NCBI GenBank assembly: GCA_030158535.1
Contig: JAOASV010000203.1
Span: forward strand, 1 to 42,306
From: Sediminibacterium sp.
Lineage (GTDB): Bacteria; Bacteroidota; Bacteroidia; Chitinophagales; Chitinophagaceae
Direction of reading: 5' to 3'
Length of the DNA stretch: 42,306 nt
In this document: positions 27,308 through 35,603 of the stretch, piece by piece
Layout of the letters: each line of letters begins with the position of its first letter
Position numbering within the stretch: position 1 is the stretch's first letter
Notes under the pieces: generated by a model
The model's database searches: none
The model's input: only the letters and a program-made list of their open reading frames with translations
What the model was told of the DNA's origin: nothing
Translations under genes and position numbers: made by a program

Positions 27308-28732
27308 GTGAGAAAACAAAAAAAACAGCCCATTTTAGAACAGGTATTGGTGCAAGACTATGCAGCCGAGGGCAAGGCATTAGCACGCGTAGACGGCAAA
27401 GTGGTATTTATTGAAGGGGCGGTACCAGGCGACGTTGTGGATGTACAACTCAAAAAAAATAAAGCCGATTGGGCAGAAGGCTTTGTGGTGTCCTTTAGAT
27501 CTTATTCTGAAGACCGGGTGCAACCCTTTTGTGCGCATTTTGGTATTTGTGGCGGTTGTCAGTGGCAAATGCTTCCTTATGCAAAACAGCTAGTGTATAA
27601 ACAACAACAAGTAACCGACAATTTAACCAGAATTGGACGCATACAGCTGCCGGAAATTCAGCCCATTATTGGCGCTGGTCAAACGGAGTTGTACCGCAAT
27701 AAAATGGAATACACGTTTGCTACAAAAAAATATATTCCTTCGGAACTATTTAGGGAAATGAAAGCAGCGGGCGCCGATTTTTCCAATCAACCCGGTGCTG
27801 CAGGTTTTCATGTGCGTGGATTTTTTGATAAAGTGGTAGAGATAGATACTTGTCATTTACAAGAAGAGCCTACCAACCTCATTCGTAAAATGGTGGCACA
27901 GTATGCACTCGATCATGACCTTCCCTACTACGATGTAAAACAGCATACAGGCTGGTTGCGAAATATGTTTGTGCGTAACACCACCACTGGTGAACTCATG
28001 ATTAATGTTGTGTTTGGTTACGAAGATGAGCCACACCGCCTTGCATTACTAGATCAACTCTTAGCAATATTTCCAGCGATCACAACATTATTATATACTA
28101 TCAATACAAAACGAAATGATAGTTTGTATGACTTAGATCCAATAACCTATTTTGGAAATGGTAGTATCACCGAAAAACTGGAAAAATTTTCGTTTAAAAT
28201 AAGTCCTAAATCATTTTTTCAAACCAATACCAAGCAGGCCGAAAAATTATATCAAGTAACGCGCGAATTTGCTGAACTAGATGGTTCGCAAGTGGTGTAT
28301 GATTTGTATTGTGGCACTGGAAGTATTGGTATTTTTTTAAGCGAAGGTGCTAAAAAAGTTGTGGGCGTGGAAGTAGTAGCGGACGCCATCGAAGATGCAA
28401 AAATAAATGCAGCACTCAACAATTTAAACCATACTGCATTTTTTGCTGGTGACGTTATTGACATTGTAGATGACGCTTTTTTTACCACGCATGGCAAGCC
28501 AGACGTGGTTATCACAGATCCACCAAGAGCAGGCATGCATGATAAGCTCGTAAAAAAATTATTGGAAATAGCGGCACCTACCATTGTATACGTGAGTTGT
28601 AACCCTGCTACACAGGCTAGAGATTTAGCCCTTCTTGATGAAAAATATGAGGTTACTAAAATACAACCTGTAGATATGTTTCCGCACACACTTCATATCG
28701 AAAATGTAGTGCAGTTAAAATTAAAAAAATAG
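27308..28732 (+). CDS. rlmD: 23S rRNA (uracil-5-)-methyltransferase RlmD (RumA/TrmA family)
   Basis: SAM-dependent m5U methylation of 23S rRNA. An N-terminal TRAM domain (AAEGKALARVDGKVVF to about residue 60) is followed by the iron-sulfur cluster cysteines in FCAHFGICGGCQW and a fourth near DTCHL. The SAM fold has DLYCGTGSIGIFLS (about 332), ITDPPRAGMHDKL, and the catalytic nucleophile Cys in YVSCNPATQARDL (near 430). I chose GTG at 27308 (MRKQKKQPILEQV); a TTG at 27299 would add three residues but overlaps the -7-like box. RlmCD- or TrmA-type specificity cannot be separated by eye. First of a plus-strand unit; the next gene starts 1 bp after its stop. Confidence 0.92.
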   Translation: MRKQKKQPILEQVLVQDYAAEGKALARVDGKVVFIEGAVPGDVVDVQLKKNKADWAEGFVVSFRSYSEDRVQPFCAHFGICGGCQWQMLPYAKQLVYKQQQVTDNLTRIGRIQLPEIQPIIGAGQTELYRNKMEYTFATKKYIPSELFREMKAAGADFSNQPGAAGFHVRGFFDKVVEIDTCHLQEEPTNLIRKMVAQYALDHDLPYYDVKQHTGWLRNMFVRNTTTGELMINVVFGYEDEPHRLALLDQLLAIFPAITTLLYTINTKRNDSLYDLDPITYFGNGSITEKLEKFSFKISPKSFFQTNTKQAEKLYQVTREFAELDGSQVVYDLYCGTGSIGIFLSEGAKKVVGVEVVADAIEDAKINAALNNLNHTAFFAGDVIDIVDDAFFTTHGKPDVVITDPPRAGMHDKLVKKLLEIAAPTIVYVSCNPATQARDLALLDEKYEVTKIQPVDMFPHTLHIENVVQLKLKK

Positions 28733-28733
28733 T

Positions 28734-29450
28734 ATGACAGAGTTTAGACCCGGCCGATTTGAAATTTTGCCTGTTATCATTAAAAATCTTTTAATCATTA
28801 ATGGGTTATTTTATTTGGCGCAAATCACATTTCCAGAATCACCGACTGCAAATTTTAGTCTCGAAGATTTGTTTGCATTACATGCATGGCAAAGTGAATT
28901 GTTTAAGCCATGGCAACTAGTAACGCACTTATTCATGCACGGCGACTTCTATCATATTTTAGGTAATATGTTTGCACTTTGGATGTTTGGATCGGTGTTA
29001 GAAAACTTATGGGGTTCTGCTCGTTTTATTACTTTCTATTTGGTTTGTGGCTTAGGCGCAGCGCTGATTCATTTGTTATTTTTAAATTATGAATTAACGC
29101 CACTCATTGAAGAATTTCAAACCAGAGAAAAGTTAGGACTAATCAATGAAGCAGTAGCTTTCAAGTACAATCAAATTATTAATACCGCAACGCTTGGCGC
29201 TAGTGGCGCTGTGTTTGGTATATTGGCGGCCTTTGTGTACCTCTTTCCTAACACCTATATCTATTTATACTTTTTTGTACCCGTTAAAGCAAAGTGGGTA
29301 GGTCTAATTTATTTTGGCTTCGAAGTTTTTAGTGCGGTGCAAAATGCAGCTGGCGACAATGTTGCAAGATGGGCGCACGTGGGTGGCGCACTTGTAGGAC
29401 TTATAATTGTCATTACTTGGAACAAAACAAACAAAAAAACGTTTTACTAG
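28734..29450 (+). CDS. Rhomboid intramembrane serine protease (active-site complete)
   Basis: A 238-residue six-helix protein that cleaves membrane proteins within the bilayer. Active-site residues: Ser157 in LGASGAVFGI, His215 in AHVGGALVGL, and the oxyanion-hole motif HGDFYHILGN with His74 and Asn78. No cytoplasmic domain is added. A longer rhomboid without these residues follows 14 bp downstream; together they suggest an enzyme/pseudo-enzyme pair. Substrates are unknown. Confidence 0.95.
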   Translation: MTEFRPGRFEILPVIIKNLLIINGLFYLAQITFPESPTANFSLEDLFALHAWQSELFKPWQLVTHLFMHGDFYHILGNMFALWMFGSVLENLWGSARFITFYLVCGLGAALIHLLFLNYELTPLIEEFQTREKLGLINEAVAFKYNQIINTATLGASGAVFGILAAFVYLFPNTYIYLYFFVPVKAKWVGLIYFGFEVFSAVQNAAGDNVARWAHVGGALVGLIIVITWNKTNKKTFY

Positions 29451-29464
29451 AATAAAGCCATTCC

Positions 29465-30331
29465 ATGCCACAACAACGTTTTATGTCAAATAGAAAAATG
29501 CTGCTCGGAGAAGACAGCAATGCGCTTGTTTTTTTATTTGCAGTAAACATGACCATTTTTGTACTCATCAGTTTCTTAAAGACTGTGTACTATTTAACGG
29601 ACACACCGCTGGAGCTTTTTGAGCGTCAAATTGTGGACTTTTTTAGAATGCCTGGCAGTTTTGCAGCTGTACTATATAAGCCATGGACTTTTTTGATTCA
29701 CTTTTTTAGCCAGTATCATTTTTGGCAGCTCGTGAGTAGTATGTTATGGCTTTGGAGTTTTGGCTATATTTTTCAGGACTTATCTGGTAATAAACATGTA
29801 ATTCCTGTTTATATCTATTCGGGAGTGCTTGGTGCAATTGGGTTTTTAACGGTGAATGCCCTGCTACCTGGGCACGCAAATGGGGTACAACCCATTATGG
29901 GCGCTGGTGCTAGTGTAGTGGGTATTGCTGTTGCAACCACGGTATTGGCCCCAAAGTACAAGCTGTTTCCACTCGTTAACGGCGGCATTCCACTTTGGGT
30001 ATTGACCCTTGTATTTTTAGTATTGGATTTTTCAACATCTGCCGTAGTTCCTGCTATACTTATTTCACACATCATCGCTGCGCTGGTAGGTTTTGGTTAC
30101 GTGAAGCTTTTACAAAATGGCACCAATACAGGCGAATGGATGATTCGATTTTACCACTGGGGTAATAATTTATTAGCTCCAAAAAGTACACGTATTGTAA
30201 AAGCTGATACAAGAGGTTTTGATTCGACAGAAAATAAGTTAAATGCAATTCTAGATAAAATGAATATCGTAGGCTATGACAATTTAACTGAAAGCGAAAA
30301 AGCATTTTTGAAATCTGCGAGTCAGGAATAA
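29465..30331 (+). CDS. Rhomboid-like pseudoprotease with C-terminal DUF6576-like tail
   Basis: Same membrane fold as its upstream neighbour, 288 residues. The GASG motif reads MGAGASVVGI, so the catalytic Ser position is Gly148 (a Ser occurs two positions later, at 150). The HxxxN oxyanion motif reads QLVSSM (Gln88, Ser92). His202 is retained in SHIIAALVGF. Loss of nucleophile and oxyanion Asn argues against normal proteolysis. The C-terminal cytoplasmic tail (about 235-288, LNAILDKMNIVGYDNLTESE) resembles the short DUF6576 domain common behind Bacteroidota rhomboids. ATG at 29465 is used; MSNRKMLLG at residue 7 is an alternative. Confidence 0.87.
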   Translation: MPQQRFMSNRKMLLGEDSNALVFLFAVNMTIFVLISFLKTVYYLTDTPLELFERQIVDFFRMPGSFAAVLYKPWTFLIHFFSQYHFWQLVSSMLWLWSFGYIFQDLSGNKHVIPVYIYSGVLGAIGFLTVNALLPGHANGVQPIMGAGASVVGIAVATTVLAPKYKLFPLVNGGIPLWVLTLVFLVLDFSTSAVVPAILISHIIAALVGFGYVKLLQNGTNTGEWMIRFYHWGNNLLAPKSTRIVKADTRGFDSTENKLNAILDKMNIVGYDNLTESEKAFLKSASQE

Positions 30332-30367
30332 TTTTTTGTTCCCGTCATTAATTCTTATTTTTAATGT

Positions 30368-31483
30368 ATGGCGGGAAGTTTTATTAGGCGGGCAACCAAA
30401 ACGGTTTTTTTATGTATCAACTTGCTAGTTGCCGTTATTTTTTTGTTAGCCTGTTTAACGCCTTTTGCACCTACTAGTACTTGGTGGATTTTAGGATTTA
30501 CAGGATTGGTAGTACCCTATGCAATTGTCATTTTATTTTTCTTTGCTATTTTTTGGCTCATTGCTAAACCCAAGCTATCACTCATTTCTATCGTAGTGCT
30601 TTGTATCGGATGGCAACAAATTGGTGTTATTGCAGCCGTAAAACCAGGGCCTATGTTGTCCGACCGAAAAAGAGAAAATCATATACGAATTATCGATTGG
30701 AATATTCAAAGTTTTAACGGATTATCTAAAAAACCACTAGTTAAAAAGCAAATACGTAAAGATATTGCTGCTAGTATTTTGCAACTAGAACCTGATGTTG
30801 TTTGCTTGCAAGAATTTAATAGTTCTGAATTAGGTGGCGCACAAACCAATAATATTGCGTTATTTAAAAAGCGGTATAAATATTTTTATTTTTCTCGAGA
30901 CTACACTAGAAATGATGGGGCGTATCAATCAGGTTGCATCATCTTTTCTAAATATCAAATCATTGATTCTGGAAAAATTAAATTTCCTGTAGCAGAGAGT
31001 TTAATTTATGTTGATATTTTAAAAGGCGAGGATACCATTCGAATATTTAATACCCACCTTCAGTCATTTAAATTCAAGCAAAACGATTATTCTGATATAG
31101 AAAAAATTAAAGAGCAGGACGCTAAAACCATTGACGCTTCTATGAACCTATTTAATAAAATGGGTCAGGCGTTTAAAAGAAGGGGTCCTCAATCTGAGCT
31201 TGTAAAAAAATCCCTGGAATCCTCGCCGCATCCTTCCATCATTTGTGGCGATTTTAATGATGTTCCTAATTCCTATACCTATTTTACCATCCGAAACAAT
31301 TGGAAGGATGCATTTTTGCAAAAAGGGTTTGGTATTGGCAGTAGTTTTACAACCCTTGCTCCAACACTTCGTATCGACTATATTTTAGCAAGCCCTCCCT
31401 TTGACATCATTACATTTGATATGATCGATGAAGGGCTTAGTGACCATGTGATGCTGGTTTCTGACGTACAATTAAAAAAATAA
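30368..31483 (+). CDS. Membrane-anchored endonuclease/exonuclease/phosphatase-fold protein
   Basis: Three hydrophobic helices (about 11-32, 38-65, 70-90) precede a DNase I-like domain (about 104-371). Metal and catalytic residues are visible: Asn112 in DWNIQSF, Glu149 in CLQEFN, His230 in NTHLQSF, Asp295 and Asn297 in CGDFNDVP, and Asp359-His360 in LSDHVML. The domain faces the periplasm or exterior if the usual topology holds. Family members hydrolyse phosphodiesters in nucleic acids, lipids or sugars; the substrate is not evident. It lies between the rhomboid pair and cysS in one plus-strand run. Confidence 0.9.
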   Translation: MAGSFIRRATKTVFLCINLLVAVIFLLACLTPFAPTSTWWILGFTGLVVPYAIVILFFFAIFWLIAKPKLSLISIVVLCIGWQQIGVIAAVKPGPMLSDRKRENHIRIIDWNIQSFNGLSKKPLVKKQIRKDIAASILQLEPDVVCLQEFNSSELGGAQTNNIALFKKRYKYFYFSRDYTRNDGAYQSGCIIFSKYQIIDSGKIKFPVAESLIYVDILKGEDTIRIFNTHLQSFKFKQNDYSDIEKIKEQDAKTIDASMNLFNKMGQAFKRRGPQSELVKKSLESSPHPSIICGDFNDVPNSYTYFTIRNNWKDAFLQKGFGIGSSFTTLAPTLRIDYILASPPFDIITFDMIDEGLSDHVMLVSDVQLKK

Positions 31484-31485
31484 AA

Positions 31486-31493
31486 TACCTTCG
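31486..31493 (+). promoter_or_regulatory. Possible -7 box for cysS
   Basis: TACCTTCG, one mismatch from TAnnTTTG, ends 7 bases before the cysS ATG. No clear TTTG lies 19-21 bases upstream. cysS may therefore have its own start site in addition to read-through from upstream. Confidence 0.3.
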
Positions 31494-31500
31494 TGACCTC

Positions 31501-33015
31501 ATGGCACCTTTAAAAGTATACAACTCGTTAACGCGTCAAAAAGAAGTATTTACGCCCATCAATGCGCCTTATGTGGGCATGTATGTGTGTGGTCCTACTG
31601 TTTCTGGCGAAAGCCATTTAGGTCATGCTAGGCCCTTTATTACTTTTGATGTGGTATTTCGTTACTTACAGCACCTTGGATACAAGGTTCGGTACGTTCG
31701 TAACATTACCGACGCTGGACACTTTGAAGAAGAAGGTAGAGAAGCAGAAGATAAAATTGCAACTAAAGCAATTCTTGAAAAATTAGAACCGATGGAGCTG
31801 GTGCAGAAATACACCAATATGTTTCATTGGGCTATGCAGCAGTTTAATAATTTACCACCAAGTATTGAGCCTACTGCAACGGGTCATATTGTGGAGCAAA
31901 TAGAAATGATTAAACAAATTATTGCAGATGGTTATGCGTATGAAGCCAACGGATCTGTGTATTTTAATGTCGAAAAATACAACACTGACTTTTCTAAAAA
32001 AGGTCAACCATATGGCATATTAAGTGGACGTAATTTAGAAGATCAAATAGATACAACAAGAGAGCTTGATAACCAAGATGAAAAGCAAAACAAATCTGAT
32101 TTTGCGTTATGGAAAAAAGCACCACCAGAACATATCATGCGCTGGCAAAGCCCATGGGGAGAAGGTTTCCCGGGTTGGCATATTGAGTGTTCTGCCATGA
32201 GTTCAAAATATTTAGGTAAAAAATTTGATATACATGGTGGCGGAATGGATTTACAATTCCCGCACCACGAATGTGAAATCGCACAGAGCACTGTATGTAA
32301 TCATGTGGCACCTGCCAATTATTGGTTGCATAATAATATGATTACCATCAACGGAAAAAAGATGGGCAAGAGTTATAACAACGTTATTAAACTCTCTGAA
32401 CTTTTTGCCGGAACACATCCAATATTAGAGCAAGCATACGCGCCTAATACCGTGCGCTTTTTTATTTTACAAAGCCATTACAGAGGCACACTTGATTTTA
32501 GCAATGAAGCGCTTATTGCTGCCGATAAAGCGGCAAAACGTTTGTGGGAAGCCTATGAGTGGTTGTCTAAACTACAGGTTTCAGATGTAGCATCTACCCC
32601 TAGTGATATTGAATTGGATAAAAAAGTAAATGTACTTGTTGATGATTTTGCCGTATTTATGAGTGATGATTTTAGTACGCCTAAAGTATTAGCAAATATG
32701 TTTGAACTAGTGCCAATCATAAATGGTATTAAAGATAAACACACAGCATCGACAGCGTTATCTAATAGCACTTTACTACATCTACAGCGTTCTTTAAAAA
32801 TTTACCTCGAAGATATTTTTGGACTGGTTGCGCCTTCTGCCGCAAATACTGCTGTACTAGATGGCGTATTACAATTACTAATTGAAGTGCGCAGTCAGGC
32901 CAAGGCAAGTAAAGATTTTGTTACTTCTGATAAAATCCGAAACCAACTAATGGCGCTAGGCATTCAATTAAAAGACGAGAAAGACGGAAGCGTTAGTTAT
33001 TCTGTATCCAATTAA
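31501..33015 (+). CDS. cysS: Cysteinyl-tRNA synthetase CysRS
   Basis: Charges tRNA-Cys. Class I motifs: the HIGH equivalent in SHLGHARPFITFD and KMSKS as KMGKS in INGKKMGKSYNN, a change often seen in this phylum. The zinc ligands are in YVCGPTVSGE, WHIECSAMSSKY and HHECEIAQS. The length (504) is a little above the E. coli enzyme because of an insertion around residues 165-205. The C-terminal DALR-like region follows. It ends 4 bp into the convergent MerC-like gene. Confidence 0.97.
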   Translation: MAPLKVYNSLTRQKEVFTPINAPYVGMYVCGPTVSGESHLGHARPFITFDVVFRYLQHLGYKVRYVRNITDAGHFEEEGREAEDKIATKAILEKLEPMELVQKYTNMFHWAMQQFNNLPPSIEPTATGHIVEQIEMIKQIIADGYAYEANGSVYFNVEKYNTDFSKKGQPYGILSGRNLEDQIDTTRELDNQDEKQNKSDFALWKKAPPEHIMRWQSPWGEGFPGWHIECSAMSSKYLGKKFDIHGGGMDLQFPHHECEIAQSTVCNHVAPANYWLHNNMITINGKKMGKSYNNVIKLSELFAGTHPILEQAYAPNTVRFFILQSHYRGTLDFSNEALIAADKAAKRLWEAYEWLSKLQVSDVASTPSDIELDKKVNVLVDDFAVFMSDDFSTPKVLANMFELVPIINGIKDKHTASTALSNSTLLHLQRSLKIYLEDIFGLVAPSAANTAVLDGVLQLLIEVRSQAKASKDFVTSDKIRNQLMALGIQLKDEKDGSVSYSVSN

Positions 33016-33404
33016 TGATTGCAATCGTCGGCGTGTGCGTGGTTATGTACCCTGCACAATTTATAATTTAAATAATGGGCTATTACGACCAGTGCTACTG
33101 CTGGAAGTAACAGCATAAGGCTATGCGAGTGCAGCATCGATTTTATAAATAGTAAACTGATGCCCGCTGCAAATAACAACATTGGATAATAACTGTGATG
33201 GTGTTTTTTACGACCATGGTACAAAGAGTAAACACCGACAACAAACGCAAGGGCAATCATGATAAATTCAAAGCCTTGGTTTTCGATAATATTGACCCCA
33301 AAAAGAGGCAAACTGCTCAAAATAAGTGGGAGCACCGCGCAATGTATGGCGCATGCAACCGATGCAGCAATACCAAAAGCGTCCCAGTTGATTTTGAATT
33401 TCAT
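33012..33404 (-). CDS. MerC-domain small membrane protein
   Basis: A 130-residue protein with four hydrophobic helices. The MerC-type metal-binding pair is Cys18 and Cys22 in SVACAIHCAVLPL. A His-rich tail (VHNHAHADDCNH) adds likely metal ligands. MerC was first described for mercury uptake; the chromosomal homologues of Bacteroidota are more probably linked to zinc or another divalent metal. Its promoter holds a 17-bp inverted repeat, and a Fur-family gene lies about 760 bp away, so metal-dependent repression is likely (inference). Confidence 0.87.
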   Translation of the reverse strand: MKFKINWDAFGIAASVACAIHCAVLPLILSSLPLFGVNIIENQGFEFIMIALAFVVGVYSLYHGRKKHHHSYYPMLLFAAGISLLFIKSMLHSHSLMLLLPAVALVVIAHYLNYKLCRVHNHAHADDCNH

Positions 33405-33409
33405 GATTG

Positions 33410-33440
33410 TAAAGGTACACTATTGCAACTATGTTGCAAA
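33410..33440 (-). promoter_or_regulatory. Promoter of the MerC-like gene
   Basis: On the minus strand TTTG (33437-33440), 19 bases, then TACCTTTA (33410-33417), one mismatch from TAnnTTTG. The spacing is ideal. The inverted repeat at 33423-33439 fills the spacer and overlaps the -33 box. Confidence 0.62.
33423..33439. promoter_or_regulatory. Fur/Zur-like operator candidate
   Basis: TTGCAAC-TAT-GTTGCAA is a perfect 7-3-7 inverted repeat. It lies between the divergent MerC-like and SCO genes, inside the MerC-like promoter and about 15 bp upstream of the SCO -33 element. The nearby Fur-family gene is the natural candidate to bind it. Confidence 0.6.
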
Positions 33441-33453
33441 ATGTTAAAATGCC

Positions 33454-33482
33454 CTTGTGGAGCGCCAATAACCGTAACTTTG
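33454..33482 (+). promoter_or_regulatory. Promoter of the SCO-Fur-epimerase unit
   Basis: CTTG (33454-33457), 17 bases, then TAACTTTG (33475-33482), an exact -7 match. The leader to the ATG at 33500 would be about 13 bases. Confidence 0.5.
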
Positions 33483-33499
33483 AAGCCAATTCGAAATAT

Positions 33500-34156
33500 A
33501 TGAGCAAGAAATTGGCAATTTATCTAGTGTTTTTTACCCTTCTTCTAGCAGGGTTCTATTACTTCTTGTTTCGTGGCACCGATAACTGGAGGCCTAAACT
33601 AACCACCCTTGGTTATGTCAAGCCTTTTATGTTTACCAATCAAAATGGTAAATCTTTTACCAACGAAGATTTAAAAGGAAAGGTAACCGTGGTGCAATAT
33701 TTTTTTACAACCTGCAAAGGCATTTGCCCACGTATGCACGAAAGCATGCGCACCATTTACGAAGCCAACAAATCAAATCCTGATTTCTTAATTGTGGCAC
33801 ACACTTGTAATCCAGAAACCGATTCGGTGGCACGCCTTAAAAAATATGCCGACTCTTTACAAATTGACACTAAAAAATGGGTGTTACTTACCGGAAGAAA
33901 AGATAGTTTGTATCAAATGGCGCGTAGCTCTTATTTATTAGATGATCCAAAAAATAATGTAGAAAAAATTGAAGATCAATTTATTCATACCCAGTTTTTT
34001 GCACTCGTAGACCGTAATGGAAAAGTACGCGGACAAGTATATGATGCGCTCAAGCAAACCGATTTACAACAGCTGCAAATAGACATTAAAAAATTATTGG
34101 CAGAAAGTGTTTCGGGTACATTTGCCAATGGAATATTTACCAACAACCCGCAATAA
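33500..34156 (+). CDS. SCO1/SenC-family copper chaperone / thiol protein
   Basis: Membrane-anchored periplasmic thioredoxin-fold protein. An N-terminal helix (about 5-24) precedes the CxxxC copper motif (Cys72 and Cys76 in TTCKGICPRMH) and the distal His163 in FIHTQFF. SCO proteins deliver copper to cytochrome oxidase or act as thiol reductants. The start is ATG 33500 (MSKKLAIYLVFF); an in-frame extension to 33431 would run through the promoter and operator and is rejected. It is followed after 7 bp by the Fur-family gene; no oxidase subunit is nearby. Confidence 0.92.
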   Translation: MSKKLAIYLVFFTLLLAGFYYFLFRGTDNWRPKLTTLGYVKPFMFTNQNGKSFTNEDLKGKVTVVQYFFTTCKGICPRMHESMRTIYEANKSNPDFLIVAHTCNPETDSVARLKKYADSLQIDTKKWVLLTGRKDSLYQMARSSYLLDDPKNNVEKIEDQFIHTQFFALVDRNGKVRGQVYDALKQTDLQQLQIDIKKLLAESVSGTFANGIFTNNPQ

Positions 34157-34163
34157 ATACTAG

Positions 34164-34589
34164 GTGGAGCAAAAAATTATTGATCTATTAAAAAGAAGTA
34201 ATTTAAGTATTACGGATAGCAGAAAAAAAATTCTCGAAAGTTTTTTTCAGGAAGATTCTGCGCTCGCACACGCAGATATAGAAAATCATGTAGGTCAAGA
34301 TTTTGACCGCGTTACGATTTATAGAACCCTTCAAACCTTTGTAGACAAAGGGATTATCCATACCATACCCACACCAGACAATGCTGTTTTATATGCACTT
34401 TGCAAAGACAGTTGCAGTGCAGGGCATCACCACGACAATCATGTTCATTTTATTTGTGACAATTGTAATAAAACTTTTTGTTTAGAGCATGTAGTGGTTC
34501 CTGCCGTTCACATGCCGGTTGGTTTTGCTGCTTCACAAATTGATATGGTGGTAAGTGGTATTTGTAATTATTGTAATGCTACAACTTAA
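34164..34589 (+). CDS. Fur-family metal-responsive transcriptional regulator
   Basis: A 141-residue repressor-type protein with an N-terminal winged helix (SNLSITDSRKKILESFF and DFDRVTIYRTLQTFVDKGII) and a C-terminal dimer/metal domain. Two CxxC pairs form the structural zinc site (Cys98/101 in CDNC, Cys134/137 in CNYC). The HHHDNHVHF motif (88-96) supplies regulatory metal ligands. Zur, Fur and PerR cannot be separated by eye; the MerC-like neighbour makes a zinc sensor plausible. The start is GTG at 34164. It likely binds the inverted repeat at 33423-33439, and so may control its own unit and the MerC-like gene. Confidence 0.92.
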   Translation: MEQKIIDLLKRSNLSITDSRKKILESFFQEDSALAHADIENHVGQDFDRVTIYRTLQTFVDKGIIHTIPTPDNAVLYALCKDSCSAGHHHDNHVHFICDNCNKTFCLEHVVVPAVHMPVGFAASQIDMVVSGICNYCNATT

Positions 34590-34597
34590 ATTTTCCT

Positions 34598-35593
34598 ATG
34601 ATATTTATTACAGGCGCAAGCGGGTTACTCGGATCTTCATTGATAGAAACATTGTTTGAAAAACATACAGGCACCACGCCACTTCAAATTCGTGCACTAT
34701 ACCGAAAGCAAATTCCTGCTATACAATTTGCAGAAAAAGTTGAATGGATCGAAGGAGATGTTCTAGATGTTGTGGTGTTGGAAGAGGCTATGAAAGGTGT
34801 AGAACAAGTATACCACTGCGCGGCTATTGTGTCCTTTCATCCGAAGCTAAAACAGAAGATGCACGCCACCAATATTGATGGCACTGCAAATGTTGTCAAT
34901 GCTTGTATTGATGCCGGCATTAAAAAGTTGTTATTTGTAAGTTCGGTAGCTGCACTGGGTAGAATAAGAGAAGATGGTCCTATCAATGAAACGATGAATT
35001 GGTCTGCAGAAACGAGCAACAGTGAATACGGAAAAACAAAATATTTAGCAGAAATGGAAGTGTGGAGGGGGATTGGAGAAGGCCTAGACGCGGTGATCGT
35101 AAATCCGGTTATTATTTTGGGAAGCGGCAGCTGGCATACCGGGTCAACTAGTATATTTAAATCGGCGTATAACCGTTTTCCTTGGTATACAACAGGTGTG
35201 AGTGGGTTTGTAGACGTAAAAGACGTTTCAAATGCCATGACTCTACTTATGAACAGTGATATTAAGGCACAGCGCTTTATTATTAGTGGCCATAATACCC
35301 CTTACCGCACCATTTTTAATTTAATTGCCGACGCATTTCAAGTACCTCGTCCATCTAAAAAGGTAACGCCCCTCTTAGCTGCCATTGTGTGGAGGATCGA
35401 AGCGGTAAAAACCTTTTTTACAGGTAGTTCCCCACTATTAACCAAAGAAACGACGTTAACGGCTCAGGCTGCTGTTTATTTTGACAATAGTAAACTACTA
35501 AAAGCCTTACCAGATTTTTCGTATACACCACTAGAACAAACCATTACTAGAGTGGCAGAAGAGTTAAGGGTAAAATATAATTTAAAGGGATAG
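34598..35593 (+). CDS. NAD-dependent epimerase/dehydratase (extended SDR)
   Basis: 331 residues with the extended-SDR cofactor motif TGASGLLGSSL at about 5-15, VYHCAAIVSF near 71, LFVSSVAALG near 111, and the YxxxK pair in EYGKTKYLAE (about 148-152), then VIVNPVIILGSG. The family acts on nucleotide sugars, isoprenoids or sterol-like ketones; this one resembles the dihydroflavonol-4-reductase-like branch, and the substrate is unknown. It is 8 bp after the Fur-family gene, so it may be co-transcribed without sharing a function. Confidence 0.88.
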   Translation: MIFITGASGLLGSSLIETLFEKHTGTTPLQIRALYRKQIPAIQFAEKVEWIEGDVLDVVVLEEAMKGVEQVYHCAAIVSFHPKLKQKMHATNIDGTANVVNACIDAGIKKLLFVSSVAALGRIREDGPINETMNWSAETSNSEYGKTKYLAEMEVWRGIGEGLDAVIVNPVIILGSGSWHTGSTSIFKSAYNRFPWYTTGVSGFVDVKDVSNAMTLLMNSDIKAQRFIISGHNTPYRTIFNLIADAFQVPRPSKKVTPLLAAIVWRIEAVKTFFTGSSPLLTKETTLTAQAAVYFDNSKLLKALPDFSYTPLEQTITRVAEELRVKYNLKG

Positions 35594-35603
35594 TGAGGAA
35601 GCA

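Noticed and set aside
28252-28689. 145-codon open frame antisense to rlmD
   Set aside because: Covers the conserved SAM-binding part of rlmD; composition is that of a reverse-strand shadow.
33431-33499. N-terminal extension of the SCO protein
   Set aside because: It would overlap the operator and promoter; the membrane helix begins properly at the ATG at 33500.
34837-35238. 133-codon open frame antisense to the epimerase
   Set aside because: No recognisable domain, and the sense frame is a clear extended SDR.
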